Origin: Verrucomicrobiota bacterium
GTDB taxonomy: Bacteria > Verrucomicrobiota > Verrucomicrobiia > Limisphaerales > JADLHS01
Length of the DNA stretch: 18,282 bases
Direction of reading: 5' to 3'
NCBI GenBank assembly: GCA_025360895.1
Contig: JANYBF010000013.1
Span: 1 to 18,282, forward strand
Under the pieces are notes generated by a model. That model worked only from the letters and a program-made list of their open reading frames with translations. It had not been told where the DNA came from and did no database searches. Below, piece by piece: positions 1 to 8,446 of the stretch (the stretch's first letter is position 1; every line of letters begins with the position of its first letter). Position numbers and translations under genes: made by a program.

Positions 1-310
1 GCATGACGAGGTTTACCGGTTGATTATCGAGCGCGTCAAAGTTCACGCCGGTGCGGGAACGACCCAGAGCCCCGACCACTTCGGGAATCAAATCCGTCGA
101 GGCGTGGGGAATGCCAATACCGAAACCGATGCCCGTGCTCATGGAAGTTTCGCGCTTTTTGACCGCCGCTGCGATGGCCTCGCGATTCTGGGGTTGAATT
201 TTCCCGGTGGTCACCAGGTTGTTGACCAGCTCATCAATCGCTTCCCAGCGGGTCGTCGCCTGCAAATCCGGAAGGATTTGTTCCTTGGTTAAAATGTCAG
301 CTAAGTCCAT
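1..310 (-). CDS. PTS EIIA-type (PtsN/fructose family) protein, C-terminus cut off by window edge
   Basis: The minus strand from ATG at 310 encodes 103 residues (MDLADILTKEQILPDL...) that run off the left edge. They match the N-terminal two-thirds of the PTS EIIA type 2 domain. This cytoplasmic domain takes a phosphoryl group from HPr or NPr on a histidine and passes it to a sugar permease, or acts as a regulator in the nitrogen-PTS. The phospho-accepting histidine is visible as H69 in the family signature 'GIGIPHAST'. Only about 50 residues of a stand-alone domain (around 150 aa) are missing, but a fusion to another domain cannot be excluded. No strong Shine-Dalgarno sequence precedes the ATG. 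The gene diverges from the CoA-binding gene, with 114 bp between the two preferred starts. No EIIB or EIIC is visible, so a regulatory PtsN-like role is possible but unproven. Confidence 0.85.
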   Translation of the reverse strand, partial: MDLADILTKEQILPDLQATTRWEAIDELVNNLVTTGKIQPQNREAIAAAVKKRETSMSTGIGFGIGIPHASTDLIPEVVGALGRSRTGVNFDALDNQPVNLVM

Positions 311-424
311 AACGCCGTTCCACCGGGAGCATTTCGCAGGAACCCGCGCCTCAATTCAAGGCTGAATATCGAACGCCGGCGGTTCGTGGCTTGCATGACC
401 GCGCAACCGCCGGATAATCCCGGG

Positions 425-793
425 ATGAAAACCGTCGCCATTATTGGAGCTTCCAACGATCGCAGCAAATTTGGCAACAAGGCCGTGCGCGCCCTTTTGC
501 AGCAGGGCTATGAGGTTTGGCCCGTAAACTCCAGGGAAGAAACCATCGAAGGCTTGTGTGCGTTCAAGGACATCCGCGACGTGCCGGTACGCCCGCAGTT
601 GGCGAGTGTTTATCTCCCGCCAGCGGTGCTCCTGAAAGTTTTGCCGGCGATCGCCGCGAAAGGTTGTGACGAACTGTGGTTGAATCCGGGCACGGAATCG
701 GACGAGGTGCTGGCCGAGGCGGAGCGACTGGGACTGAACGTGATTCAGGCGTGCAGCATTGTGGGCGTGGGCGTTTCGCCGGAACAGCTTTAA
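425..793 (+). CDS. CoA-binding domain protein (YccU-like, CoA_binding_2)
   Basis: A 122-residue protein beginning MKTVAIIGASNDRSKFG. It is a single Rossmann-fold CoA-binding domain, the same fold as the N-terminal domain of succinyl-CoA synthetase alpha and acyl-CoA synthetases. Visible signatures are the glycine-rich 'IIGAS' loop at residues 5-9, a 'YEVWPVNSRE' strand-turn, 'LPPAVLLKVLP', 'ELWLNPGTESDEV' and the C-terminal 'IQACSIVGVG'. Stand-alone family members (YccU) are 120-140 aa, so the length is normal. Their substrate is unknown; they are thought to bind CoA or a related nucleotide in the cytoplasm. In-frame GTG at 386 and ATG at 395 would add 10-13 residues unlike the family, so ATG 425 is preferred. 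No clear Shine-Dalgarno is present. The gene is monocistronic and ends before a terminator hairpin. Confidence 0.85.
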   Translation: MKTVAIIGASNDRSKFGNKAVRALLQQGYEVWPVNSREETIEGLCAFKDIRDVPVRPQLASVYLPPAVLLKVLPAIAAKGCDELWLNPGTESDEVLAEAERLGLNVIQACSIVGVGVSPEQL

Positions 794-808
794 GCCCGAA
801 ACCCGAAG

Positions 809-994
809 TTAGCCGCGAGAGAACACAGAGAACCCAAAGCCGGACAGGCCGATCCTGAAAGGACAAGGCCGGTCAGTTTTTGCCCACGGCAGGCCCGCCA
901 CGTATAAGTTCCGACCCAGAGTCACCAGAGTCACAGGCTTTACGTGGCCCGCCGCCGACCCACTCTCGGCGTGCTTTGCGTTCTTTTACGGCAA
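809..994. repeat. Inverted pair of degenerate A/G-rich repeats in the convergent intergenic region
   Basis: Plus-strand bases 809-834 (TAGCCGCGAGAGAACACAGA...) resemble the reverse complement of about 964-994 (TTGCCGTAAAAGAACGCAAA...), roughly 19 of 26 positions by eye. Between them GCCACGTA (897-904) and TACGTGGC (941-948) are perfect inverted arms, and 'CAGAGTCAC/CAGAGTCAC' is a short tandem repeat. The block fills the gap between two convergent genes and holds no convincing gene. A decayed repeat element is likely; its family is not identified. Confidence 0.35.
843..881 (+). terminator. Rho-independent terminator after the CoA-binding gene
   Basis: The outer stem pairs GACAGGCC (843-850) with GGCCGGTC (867-874), with one mismatch. 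An inner stem pairs TCCT with AGGA around a GAA loop. The hairpin is followed by AG and five T (877-881). It lies 50 bp after the stop of the plus-strand gene and is oriented for it. Confidence 0.55.
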
Positions 995-1035
995 TCCTAT
1001 TTCGGAATTCAGGTTAAGGAAAATTCACCCGCCGA

Positions 1036-1809
<774 letters not shown>

Positions 1810-1811
1810 GG

Positions 1812-2372
1812 TCAAATCTCCTTTGCTTTTGCGCTGCCTGCCTTCGCGGGTTTCGCCATCAACGTGTGAAATCCAATTTCGCGTTTCGGTTTTTTCTCTT
1901 CGCGCATCAACTCGCGGATGGCATCGAATACCGCACGAAATTGCTTGTCGTATTTCCCTTCCAAGGCTGCCAGCTTGCGTGCGAGGTCGGCGTGCGACGA
2001 CAACATCTGCCGCAACTGCACGAATGTTCGCATGATCGCGAGGTTTACCTGGATGGCGCGGTCACTCCGCAGGACGCTCGAAAGCATCGCCACGCCCTGT
2101 TCGGTAAAGGCAAAAGGGCGAAACTTTCGATGCTCTCCCCGCTTTAAGGTCACAATTTGTGACCTTGGAATCAGCGCGGCTTCCTCCTTGGAAAGCTGAA
2201 ACATAAAATCGGAAGGGAAGCGCTCCAAGTTGCGCTTCACCGCCTGATTCAAGACTTTGGTCTCGACGCCGTAAAGTTCCGCCAGATCACGATCGAGCAT
2301 CATCTTTTCGCCCCGCAGAAGCAAAATCTTCCGCTCGATGCGTCGGACTGGAATCAGGCTGACTTCGCTCAT
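1812..2372 (-). CDS. ORF6N (KilA-N/Bro-like) DNA-binding domain protein inserted in the sdh operon
   Basis: A 186-residue protein. Residues about 7-100 are an ORF6N domain: '[25 protein letters not shown]', '[13 protein letters not shown]', 'SDFMFQL', '[28 protein letters not shown]'. This domain comes from phage antirepressor-like proteins and is thought to bind DNA. Residues about 105-158 are helical and probably coiled-coil, with '[27 protein letters not shown]', followed by a basic Lys/Ala-rich tail. The gene lies between sdhA (45 bp away) and sdhB (2 bp), on the same strand, a place where complex II operons normally have nothing. A 27-bp palindrome lies 12 nt before its ATG and recurs in its coding sequence, suggesting autoregulation. 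No strong Shine-Dalgarno is seen. ORF6N genes are common, mobile, lineage-scattered cargo; no role in respiration is known. Confidence 0.9.
   Translation of the reverse strand: MSEVSLIPVRRIERKILLLRGEKMMLDRDLAELYGVETKVLNQAVKRNLERFPSDFMFQLSKEEAALIPRSQIVTLKRGEHRKFRPFAFTEQGVAMLSSVLRSDRAIQVNLAIMRTFVQLRQMLSSHADLARKLAALEGKYDKQFRAVFDAIRELMREEKKPKREIGFHTLMAKPAKAGSAKAKEI
1818..1824 (-). promoter_or_regulatory. Shine-Dalgarno of sdhB inside the end of the ORF6N gene
   Basis: Minus-strand AAAGGAG occupies the last lysine and glutamate codons of the ORF6N gene and sits 8 nt before ATG 1809. The ORF6N stop (TGA, 1814-1812) is 2 nt from the sdhB start, so the two genes are probably translationally coupled. 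Confidence 0.7.
2143..2166. repeat. Second copy of the palindrome, inside the ORF6N coding sequence
   Basis: A 24-nt exact match to 2385-2408 that includes the 10-bp arms AAGGTCACAA and TTGTGACCTT. It falls on codons for the conserved stretch S71-L76 (SQIVTL) and neighbours of the ORF6N domain. It is 219 bp from the upstream copy. Confidence 0.85.
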
Positions 2373-2384
2373 GGCTTGGCGACT

Positions 2385-2411
2385 TTTAAGGTCACAATTT
2401 GTGACCTTAAA
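2385..2411. promoter_or_regulatory. 27-bp palindrome upstream of the ORF6N gene (candidate operator)
   Basis: Arms TTTAAGGTCACAA and TTGTGACCTTAAA are perfect 13-bp inverted repeats around a single central base. It fills most of the 45-bp gap between the sdhA stop (2418) and the ORF6N start (2372). The one-base spacer makes a DNA site for a symmetric protein dimer more natural than an RNA hairpin, though a hairpin at the end of sdhA mRNA is possible. There is no T-run, so it is not a typical terminator. Confidence 0.65.
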
Positions 2412-2417
2412 CCGTCT

Positions 2418-4379
2418 TCACTTGTAACTCCGCGTGCTCATGTGAACCTCTTCGTACACGAGCGGCTCTTGGTTGAGGATCGGCGCCTTTTCGGGCGCGC
2501 CGGCATATTCCCAGGCGGCGACGTAGGCGAACGCATCGTCGCGGCGCTTCACGTCGCCCGGGTTAACGAGGCCCTGCTGGGTTTCCGGATCGTCCTTGGT
2601 GTACTGATACTCCTCGCGGAAGTGGCCGCCACAGCTTTCCTCGCGATGTAACGCGTCGCGGCACATCAATTCACCCAGTTCGATAAAGTCGGCGAGGCGG
2701 CCCGCGTTTTCCAAGGATTGATTCCATTCGCCCGCTTCGCCGGACACCTTGACGTTTTTCCAATACTCTTCACGCAAGGCGGCGATTTCCTTGATCCCTT
2801 TTTCCAAACCACTCTTAGTGCGCGCCATGCCGCAGTAATCCCACATCAATTTGCCGAGCTGTTTGTGGAAACTCGCCGGCGTGCGGCTGCCTTTGTTTCC
2901 CAAGAGTTGCTGGGTGACTTTCTGGACGTCTTCCTCGGCCGCCTTGAACGCCGCGCTGTCCGTCGCCGGTCGCTTCTCCGGCTTTTGCGTCGCCAGATAA
3001 CCGGAAATCGTGGCCGGCAAGACGAAGTAACCATCCGCCAAACCTTGCATCAGCGCGCTGGCCCCGAGGCGGTTCGCGCCGTGATCGGAGAAGTTCGCTT
3101 CGCCCAGTACAAACAGGCCCGGCACGTTGCTCATCAAATTGTAATCCACCCACAAGCCGCCCATCGTGTAATGCACGGCGGGATAAATCCGCATCGGCGT
3201 GCGATAGGCGTCTTCGTTCGTGATCTCGTGATACATCGCGAACAGGTTGCCATAACGCTCACGCACCTTCCCTTCGCCCAAACGCTGGATGGCCGCCGAA
3301 AAATCCAAATAAACGCCCAAGCCGGTCTCCCCGACCCCGCGACCCTCGTCGCACACCGTCTTGGCCGCCCGGCTGGCGATGTCCCGGGGCGCGAGATTTC
3401 CGAACGCGGGATACATCCGCTCCAGATAGTAATCACGATCGTCCTCGGCAATTTCAGCCGGGTTCTTTTTGCAGTCTTCTTTCTTCTTCGGCACCCATAC
3501 CCGACCATCGTTGCGCAACGATTCGCTCATCAACGTGAGCTTGGACTGGTAATCGCCGCTGACCGGGATGCAGGTCGGATGGATTTGCGTGTAACACGGA
3601 TTGGCGAAGCACGCCCCGCGTTTGTAAGCGCGCCAACTGGCCGTCACGTTCGCGCCGCGCGCATAGGTGGAAAGGTTATAGACGTTGCCGTAGCCGCCCG
3701 TGGCCAGCACCACGGCGTCGGCGTTGTGCCGCGTGATTTCGCCGGTCTGTAGATTGCGCACGATGATGCCCTTCGCATGACCGTCCACGACTACGAGATC
3801 CAGCATCTCCGCGTGGGTGAAGGATTTTACGCCGCCGTTGGCGATGTTGCGACACAACGCGGAATACGCACCGAGCAAAAGTTGCTGACCCGTTTGGCCG
3901 CGCGCATAAAAGGTTCGCGAAACCTGCGCCCCACCGAAAGAACGGTTGTCCAGCAATCCGCCGTATTCCCGGGCGAACGGCACGCCCTGCGCGGCGCATT
4001 GATCAATGATATTCGCCGACACTTCGGCGAGCCGATGCACGTTGGCCTCGCGCGCACGAAAGTCGCCGCCCTTGATCGTGTCGTAGAACAGGCGATGCAC
4101 GGAGTCACCGTCGTTCTGGTAATTCTTGGCGGCGTTGATACCGCCTTGGGCCGCGACGGAATGCGCGCGCCGGGGTGAATCATGGAAAACAAAGTTGTGA
4201 ACTTCGTAGCCCAGTTCCGCCAGCGTGGCCGAAGCCGACGCGCCGGCGAGTCCCGCGCCCACGACGATGATTTTATATTTCCGCTTGTTGGCCGGATTGA
4301 TGAGCTTGGTGTTGAACTTGTAACTCTCCCACTTCGCGGCGAGCGGGCCGGCGGGGATGTTGGAATTCAGCGTGGCCAT
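2418..4379 (-). CDS. sdhA: Succinate dehydrogenase/fumarate reductase flavoprotein subunit
   Basis: The 653-residue catalytic subunit oxidises succinate to fumarate with covalently bound FAD. The dinucleotide-binding loop is GAGLAG (41-46). The FAD-linking histidine is H73 in '[14 protein letters not shown]'. Substrate-site segments include '[34 protein letters not shown]', with the His-Thr-Arg type arrangement, and '[45 protein letters not shown]' near the FAD. The C-terminal helical domain ends '[11 protein letters not shown]'. The length is typical of the B-type (Bacteroides/Chlamydia-like) subunit and longer than E. coli SdhA (588 aa). ATG 4379 is supported by AAAGGAGG 9 nt upstream and lies 1 nt after the sdhC stop, so sdhC and sdhA are tightly coupled. 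Confidence 0.97.
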   Translation of the reverse strand: MATLNSNIPAGPLAAKWESYKFNTKLINPANKRKYKIIVVGAGLAGASASATLAELGYEVHNFVFHDSPRRAHSVAAQGGINAAKNYQNDGDSVHRLFYDTIKGGDFRAREANVHRLAEVSANIIDQCAAQGVPFAREYGGLLDNRSFGGAQVSRTFYARGQTGQQLLLGAYSALCRNIANGGVKSFTHAEMLDLVVVDGHAKGIIVRNLQTGEITRHNADAVVLATGGYGNVYNLSTYARGANVTASWRAYKRGACFANPCYTQIHPTCIPVSGDYQSKLTLMSESLRNDGRVWVPKKKEDCKKNPAEIAEDDRDYYLERMYPAFGNLAPRDIASRAAKTVCDEGRGVGETGLGVYLDFSAAIQRLGEGKVRERYGNLFAMYHEITNEDAYRTPMRIYPAVHYTMGGLWVDYNLMSNVPGLFVLGEANFSDHGANRLGASALMQGLADGYFVLPATISGYLATQKPEKRPATDSAAFKAAEEDVQKVTQQLLGNKGSRTPASFHKQLGKLMWDYCGMARTKSGLEKGIKEIAALREEYWKNVKVSGEAGEWNQSLENAGRLADFIELGELMCRDALHREESCGGHFREEYQYTKDDPETQQGLVNPGDVKRRDDAFAYVAAWEYAGAPEKAPILNQEPLVYEEVHMSTRSYK

Positions 4380-4380
4380 G

Positions 4381-5148
4381 TTATTTCGCCTCCTTTACCG
4401 CCGGGGCGACGGATTCGACGAACGCACGCTTCGCGTTCTCGGCGTATTCCGCACCGACAACGCGCAGGTAAATCGAAACCGGAATCAATGCGTAGCCGAT
4501 TAAAATCGCGATGCTCACCACCCTGGCGAAAAATTGGATGCGCGGCCACCAAACGTGATCGCGGAGGCCGAAAGATTGGAACATGCTCGCCAGCCCATGT
4601 CCGAGATGGATGAATAAGAGGGCCTGGGCGACGAGGTAGAACAGGGTTACCCACCAGACTTGGAACCCGAGAATCATCATCGCATACGCATCCGGCACGG
4701 TCTCGCCGTGCAGCACGGTTTTGAGTTTCGAGAAATCTCCCACCCCGTTGATGCCCGGCAGTAAGGCCGTGAAATGGGCGAGGTGATAAACAATGAAGGC
4801 GGCAATCACCAATCCGCTCACCAGCATGTAACGCGATTGCCACGTCGAACCGTAAGCACCACCACCGGCGTAGCCGATGGGCCGGGCGGCTTTGTTGGCC
4901 GCCGAAAGTTGCACCGCCGTCACAATGTGCAGCCCCACGAGGCCGAGCAGGCCGAGGCGCACGCTCCAGAGCAACGCGGGCTTGCTCTTGAGAAAATGCG
5001 CGTACGTGTTGATCAACTCGGGCGGGCCGAAGACTTGGAGGTTGCCCACCAGATGCCCGACCACGAACAAGAACAGCAGGCCGCCGGTGCCGGCCATGAC
5101 GAACTTTTTGCCGAGCGACGAATTGAGAATGCCAGCCACAGTACTCAT
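4381..5148 (-). CDS. sdhC: Succinate dehydrogenase cytochrome b subunit (B-type, five helices)
   Basis: A 255-residue membrane anchor of complex II. Five hydrophobic helices are visible at roughly 16-38, 58-80, 108-130, 156-182 and 206-230. Histidines placed for two b haems include H32 (VVGHLVGN), H74 (VGLHIVTA), H122/H125 (VYHLAHFT) and H181/H184 (FIHLGHGL). This single-subunit dihaem anchor replaces the separate SdhC and SdhD of proteobacteria. It would pass electrons to menaquinone. The frame stays open to 5229, but ATG 5148 ([16 protein letters not shown]) matches the family start, and a good promoter lies across the longer version. It is the first gene of the operon and its stop is 1 nt from sdhA. 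Confidence 0.93.
   Translation of the reverse strand: MSTVAGILNSSLGKKFVMAGTGGLLFLFVVGHLVGNLQVFGPPELINTYAHFLKSKPALLWSVRLGLLGLVGLHIVTAVQLSAANKAARPIGYAGGGAYGSTWQSRYMLVSGLVIAAFIVYHLAHFTALLPGINGVGDFSKLKTVLHGETVPDAYAMMILGFQVWWVTLFYLVAQALLFIHLGHGLASMFQSFGLRDHVWWPRIQFFARVVSIAILIGYALIPVSIYLRVVGAEYAENAKRAFVESVAPAVKEAK
4389..4396 (-). promoter_or_regulatory. Strong Shine-Dalgarno of sdhA
   Basis: Minus-strand AAAGGAGG lies in the last codons of sdhC, 9 nt before ATG 4379. It is the best ribosome-binding site in the window and fixes the sdhA start. Confidence 0.8.
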
Positions 5149-5200
5149 TGAAACGGATAGGTTTACTTTGCGCGGTCTGAATTCCTCGCAACGAGAGCGA

Positions 5201-5229
5201 AATCTAATGACCCGCCGCCACAAAGGCAA
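5201..5229 (-). promoter_or_regulatory. Putative sigma70-type promoter of sdhC-sdhA-ORF6N-sdhB
   Basis: Minus-strand -35 TTGCCT (5229-5224), a 17-bp spacer and -10 TAGATT (5206-5201). Each box matches 4 of 6 consensus bases. The predicted transcript start near 5194 gives a leader of about 46 nt to ATG 5148, which argues against translation from the upstream in-frame start at 5229. Confidence 0.45.
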
Positions 5230-5362
5230 CGAAACTCGCCCGGTATAAGCCCCGCTTGAGAAAAAACTGCTGCGGCTAATCAGTCGCCGATGAGTGTCGT
5301 GGCCGGTCGCCTTGAGTTGGGAGCGGTCACCGCCGACTGCCCTCGACGTTCAACCCCATTGG

Positions 5363-8026
5363 CTAAGGCTGATGCAGACGAAAGAATTTCACGCCGTTGC
5401 CCAGCGCATTGGTGGTGAAATTTCGGGTCCCGAGGATTTCAATGGCGTTGGTGGTGGTACTCCACGCCCCGGGCGGGATGCCTGGCGTTTCTTCAAGGTT
5501 GAAGCCCGCCGCACTCAACGGCCAATTGATTACGGCACTGGTGCCCGCGGTGGCAATTTGCAACTTGGGCAACGGCTCATCGGCATCAAGCACCCCGTTC
5601 AGATCACGATCAATTCCCATGCGCTGGCCGGCGCCGGGGGGCACGCCCGTCAACGTCAGCGTGTCGCCCGCCAGAATCTTTGCCGTGAGTTGCGCGCGGG
5701 TTAACGGCGCTGCGTTGGTCGTGTCCAGTTGGTAATTATTGGCGCCGGTCTGGTAGAGCAGTCCGTGGCGGATTCCATCGAGGGTGCCTTTCACAATCAG
5801 ATTAATGTTCGTCAGCCCGGCGGCCTGGGTTTCCAGCAAGAACCAGTCGTTGGAAATGCTCGCGGTATTGACGTTGCCCGCGTTTAGTGTGCGCGCATAG
5901 CCGACGGCGGGCGCCATTCCCGTATCGAAGCACTGCACAAAAGCATTGAGGTTGTTCTTACGCGGCGCGTCGGTGGCGAAAGCGCCAAAAACGGGTCGGG
6001 AGAGAAAAGTAAACAGGCTCGGATCCACGCCATCATGGGTAATACCGAATCCGCCGATGCTCGCCCCACCAGCGGCATTGTTGAAATTCAACTTTTGATA
6101 AACGTTGCGCAGGTGCGGCACCTTGAAGTCCTGCGATTCCTGCAGCGCCTGACGGGCGAAGATAAGTTTGTCCGAGCCGGGGCCGGGCGGACCGGTGTGA
6201 CAGGTGGTGCACGCCAGCGAAAGCGGCGCGGGTTGATAAAGTTCGTTGAAGAAGGTGTTCCGTCCTGCCTCGGCATTGCCGCCGGCAAAGTTGGTCGGAT
6301 AAGTGCGGTTGAGGTTCTGGTTTGGGTTGGGCTGAAATACAATTGTATCAACAAAGTCGGCGTACGCTTGCATGTCGGTGGTGGTAAGCGGCGTGCCGCC
6401 AAGCAGGCTGGCGAACGCGCCGTTGAAGTGCTGGAAATTAGTTCGGTCACCGCGCCAGTGCAACGGCGCGAGCCCTTTTAACCCGCGCAACGTCTGCGTC
6501 GCCATGGGACCTTTCATTGGATGTACCGGTTGATTCGTCCCAAGGGGGAATACCGGCGTAACGATGGTAAAATTCGTTCCCAGAGCACCCTGTGGGTCAC
6601 CCAAATCCCAGGCGATCAAATCCATTTCAGCGTCTATATGGCACGACGCGCAGGAAACCGTTCCGTTGCCGGAAAGCTTCGCGTCGTAAAGGAAACCCCG
6701 CCCATCACGAATCGCAGTCGGGGTAGGATCAAAACTGCCGATGGGAATTTCGCGCACGACGGTGTCGGTCGTTGGATTGATGACGGAAATCGTACCGGAA
6801 ATTCGGTTCAGCGCATACAAGGCCACGCCCGGTTTGAGCGCCAGGCCGCGCGGCCCTCGCTTGTTACGTGAATCGGCGGCGGAACCAACCGCGGTGGGAC
6901 AAAGCTCGATGCGCGCCGTGACGCTCCCGGAACTCGCCGATACCCGGGCAATACGGTCGCTTCCGAAGGCGGCCAGATAAAAATTCGCACCACTCGGACC
7001 AAAGACAATGGCGGTCGGTTGCGCGAGGGCGTTGGTTTTATCGAGCAGGGTGAAGTTGGTGGGATTGTATCCGGCGTTGAGATCGAAGTTTGAGACCGCT
7101 CCGCTGGCGATGTTGATGCGGCTGACCTTGTTCGTTACAAAAAATCCGCGCAGCGCCGGCTCGAAGTGCGTGAGGTTACGGGCATCCGTATTGGCGACAA
7201 ACAAATCACCGTTGCCCGGTTGCACCGCTAACGCGAAGTTCACCGTGCCGACCCGCGGGAAGTAACGGCTTACCGTCATCGTCGCCACGTCAATCTCCAC
7301 CACATCGTTGTCCGGCATGATGTATTTGATGACGGAGTTGGTCCAGGCCGGATCGGTCGCGTCCACGATCAAGCCCACCGGCGGTGGCGGTGGCAGGTTG
7401 GCCGCCATCGGCGGTGTGGCATTGGTAGGCTGGGGCGGCGCGAGATTCGGTGGGATCAGCGTGGTCCGGTTTCCGGAAAGGGCGAACGCCGCATAAACTT
7501 TTGTGCCGTTGGTATTCACTGCGAGCGAGCGGGGGTTTTCCCCAAACACCGCTATATTCCTCAGCCATGCGTGGGTGGCGATATCGAATACGGCGATTTG
7601 ATTATTACGCGCTGCGGACACAAACGCTTTGCCGCCCGCGAACACGACGTCGGCCGGTTCATCCTTCACCAACAGCGTATCCACCACGATGCGGTTGGAA
7701 ACCGAGATGATGCTCACGCTATCGGAGACTTCGTTGACGACCCAGACTTCGTTGTTGTCCCGCGCGTTGACGGACACCGGTTCAACGCCCACGGGAATTT
7801 CAGCAATCAGAAAGGGGTTGAGCGGATGCGTTACGTCGAACACCGACAATCGTGCGTCCGGGGTGTTGACGGCGAACAACCGCGTGCCGTCGGGCGAAAG
7901 GCAGATGGGCCGCGTTTGCTTGCCTTCAAAGTTGATGTAATTCTGAGCGCCGTCCGATGCGACGATGAAAATAAGCAGCGCGGCGAAGGCGGTTGGAACG
8001 GCGCGGCGTGTTTGAGGAGGACTCAT
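5363..8026 (-). CDS. Secreted YVTN-type beta-propeller fused to a dihaem cytochrome c (peroxidase/MauG-like) domain
   Basis: An 887-residue protein. A hydrophobic signal segment (about 10-27) implies export. Residues about 30-440 are a YVTN/NHL-like beta-propeller with repeated 'LSPDGTRLFAVNT...LSVFDV', 'SVSIISVSNRIVVDTL', 'NNQIAVFDI' and 'GTISVINPTTDTVVREIPIG' blades, interrupted by a proline-rich loop (about 192-217). Two c-type haem sites follow, CASCH (C459, C462, H463) and CTTCH (C606, C609, H610), in a region resembling cytochrome c peroxidase/MauG, where the two haems lie about 150 residues apart. The C-terminus (about 810-887) has a verrucomicrobial-looking module ending 'KFFRLHQP'. 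A periplasmic or surface redox role is likely; the substrate is unknown. It is a single gene, divergent from the LamG gene. Confidence 0.85.
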   Translation of the reverse strand: MSPPQTRRAVPTAFAALLIFIVASDGAQNYINFEGKQTRPICLSPDGTRLFAVNTPDARLSVFDVTHPLNPFLIAEIPVGVEPVSVNARDNNEVWVVNEVSDSVSIISVSNRIVVDTLLVKDEPADVVFAGGKAFVSAARNNQIAVFDIATHAWLRNIAVFGENPRSLAVNTNGTKVYAAFALSGNRTTLIPPNLAPPQPTNATPPMAANLPPPPPVGLIVDATDPAWTNSVIKYIMPDNDVVEIDVATMTVSRYFPRVGTVNFALAVQPGNGDLFVANTDARNLTHFEPALRGFFVTNKVSRINIASGAVSNFDLNAGYNPTNFTLLDKTNALAQPTAIVFGPSGANFYLAAFGSDRIARVSASSGSVTARIELCPTAVGSAADSRNKRGPRGLALKPGVALYALNRISGTISVINPTTDTVVREIPIGSFDPTPTAIRDGRGFLYDAKLSGNGTVSCASCHIDAEMDLIAWDLGDPQGALGTNFTIVTPVFPLGTNQPVHPMKGPMATQTLRGLKGLAPLHWRGDRTNFQHFNGAFASLLGGTPLTTTDMQAYADFVDTIVFQPNPNQNLNRTYPTNFAGGNAEAGRNTFFNELYQPAPLSLACTTCHTGPPGPGSDKLIFARQALQESQDFKVPHLRNVYQKLNFNNAAGGASIGGFGITHDGVDPSLFTFLSRPVFGAFATDAPRKNNLNAFVQCFDTGMAPAVGYARTLNAGNVNTASISNDWFLLETQAAGLTNINLIVKGTLDGIRHGLLYQTGANNYQLDTTNAAPLTRAQLTAKILAGDTLTLTGVPPGAGQRMGIDRDLNGVLDADEPLPKLQIATAGTSAVINWPLSAAGFNLEETPGIPPGAWSTTTNAIEILGTRNFTTNALGNGVKFFRLHQP

Positions 8027-8066
8027 GGGGATGAGATGTGTCTATTTGCGGCAAAACTATGCGGCC

Positions 8067-8095
8067 AACATACGGCAGATCCCCGCTCGATTCAA
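8067..8095 (-). promoter_or_regulatory. Putative sigma70-type promoter of the propeller-cytochrome gene
   Basis: Minus-strand -35 TTGAAT (8095-8090), 17-bp spacer, -10 TATGTT (8072-8067). Each box matches 4 of 6. The start point near 8060 would leave a leader of about 34 nt before ATG 8026. Confidence 0.4.
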
Positions 8096-8446
8096 GCTAT
8101 TGAGCGCCAAAGTCGTGCTTGTCGCCAGCTTCTTGCCAAGAAAACTAACGGGCGAGACATAGCCGTGAGGGTCGCGGGTCTCAAGCACGCGCCAATTTCT
8201 CAAGCCACTGGCACAAGTTGGCGGCTTCCTTGGCGACCATAAAACCAGCATGTTAAACCGCTCCGGGATATCCCACACGTAACTTCCGCGCCATACCCCA
8301 AAGCGCGTGCAACAAACAGAGAGCAGTTAATACCAAGAACCCGTTTACGCCGACACTCAAGAATTTACCCCTTGACGCTGCAGGGGAAAGGGCGAAAAGT
8401 CAGCGACACTGGTCTTGGCGTCGAACTGACCCCAATAGCAACATCT
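8096..8446. other. Intergenic stretch with no supported gene
   Basis: Apart from the minus-strand promoter on its left, no coding region can be supported between the two divergent secreted-protein genes. A minus-strand open frame (8278-8057, 73 codons) has no recognisable domain and a Cys/Arg/Pro-mixed composition unlike the neighbours. TTGACG at 8372 resembles a -35 box for the LamG gene, but no convincing -10 follows. It could hold a decayed gene, which cannot be told from the sequence. Confidence 0.5.

Noticed and set aside
2385..2411. Palindrome as a terminator of sdhA
   Set aside because: One-base spacer and no U-run; the same sequence also occurs within coding DNA.
2718..3752. Plus-strand open frame (344 codons) opposite sdhA
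   Set aside because: It is the mirror of sdhA codons in high-GC DNA; no domain and no start signals.
5261..5285. Terminator for the propeller-cytochrome gene (six U on the minus strand)
   Set aside because: The U-run is preceded by only a 3-bp stem; no stable hairpin could be drawn.
8057..8278. 73-codon minus-strand frame upstream of the propeller-cytochrome gene
   Set aside because: No domain, no Shine-Dalgarno, and the probable promoter of the downstream gene lies within its end.
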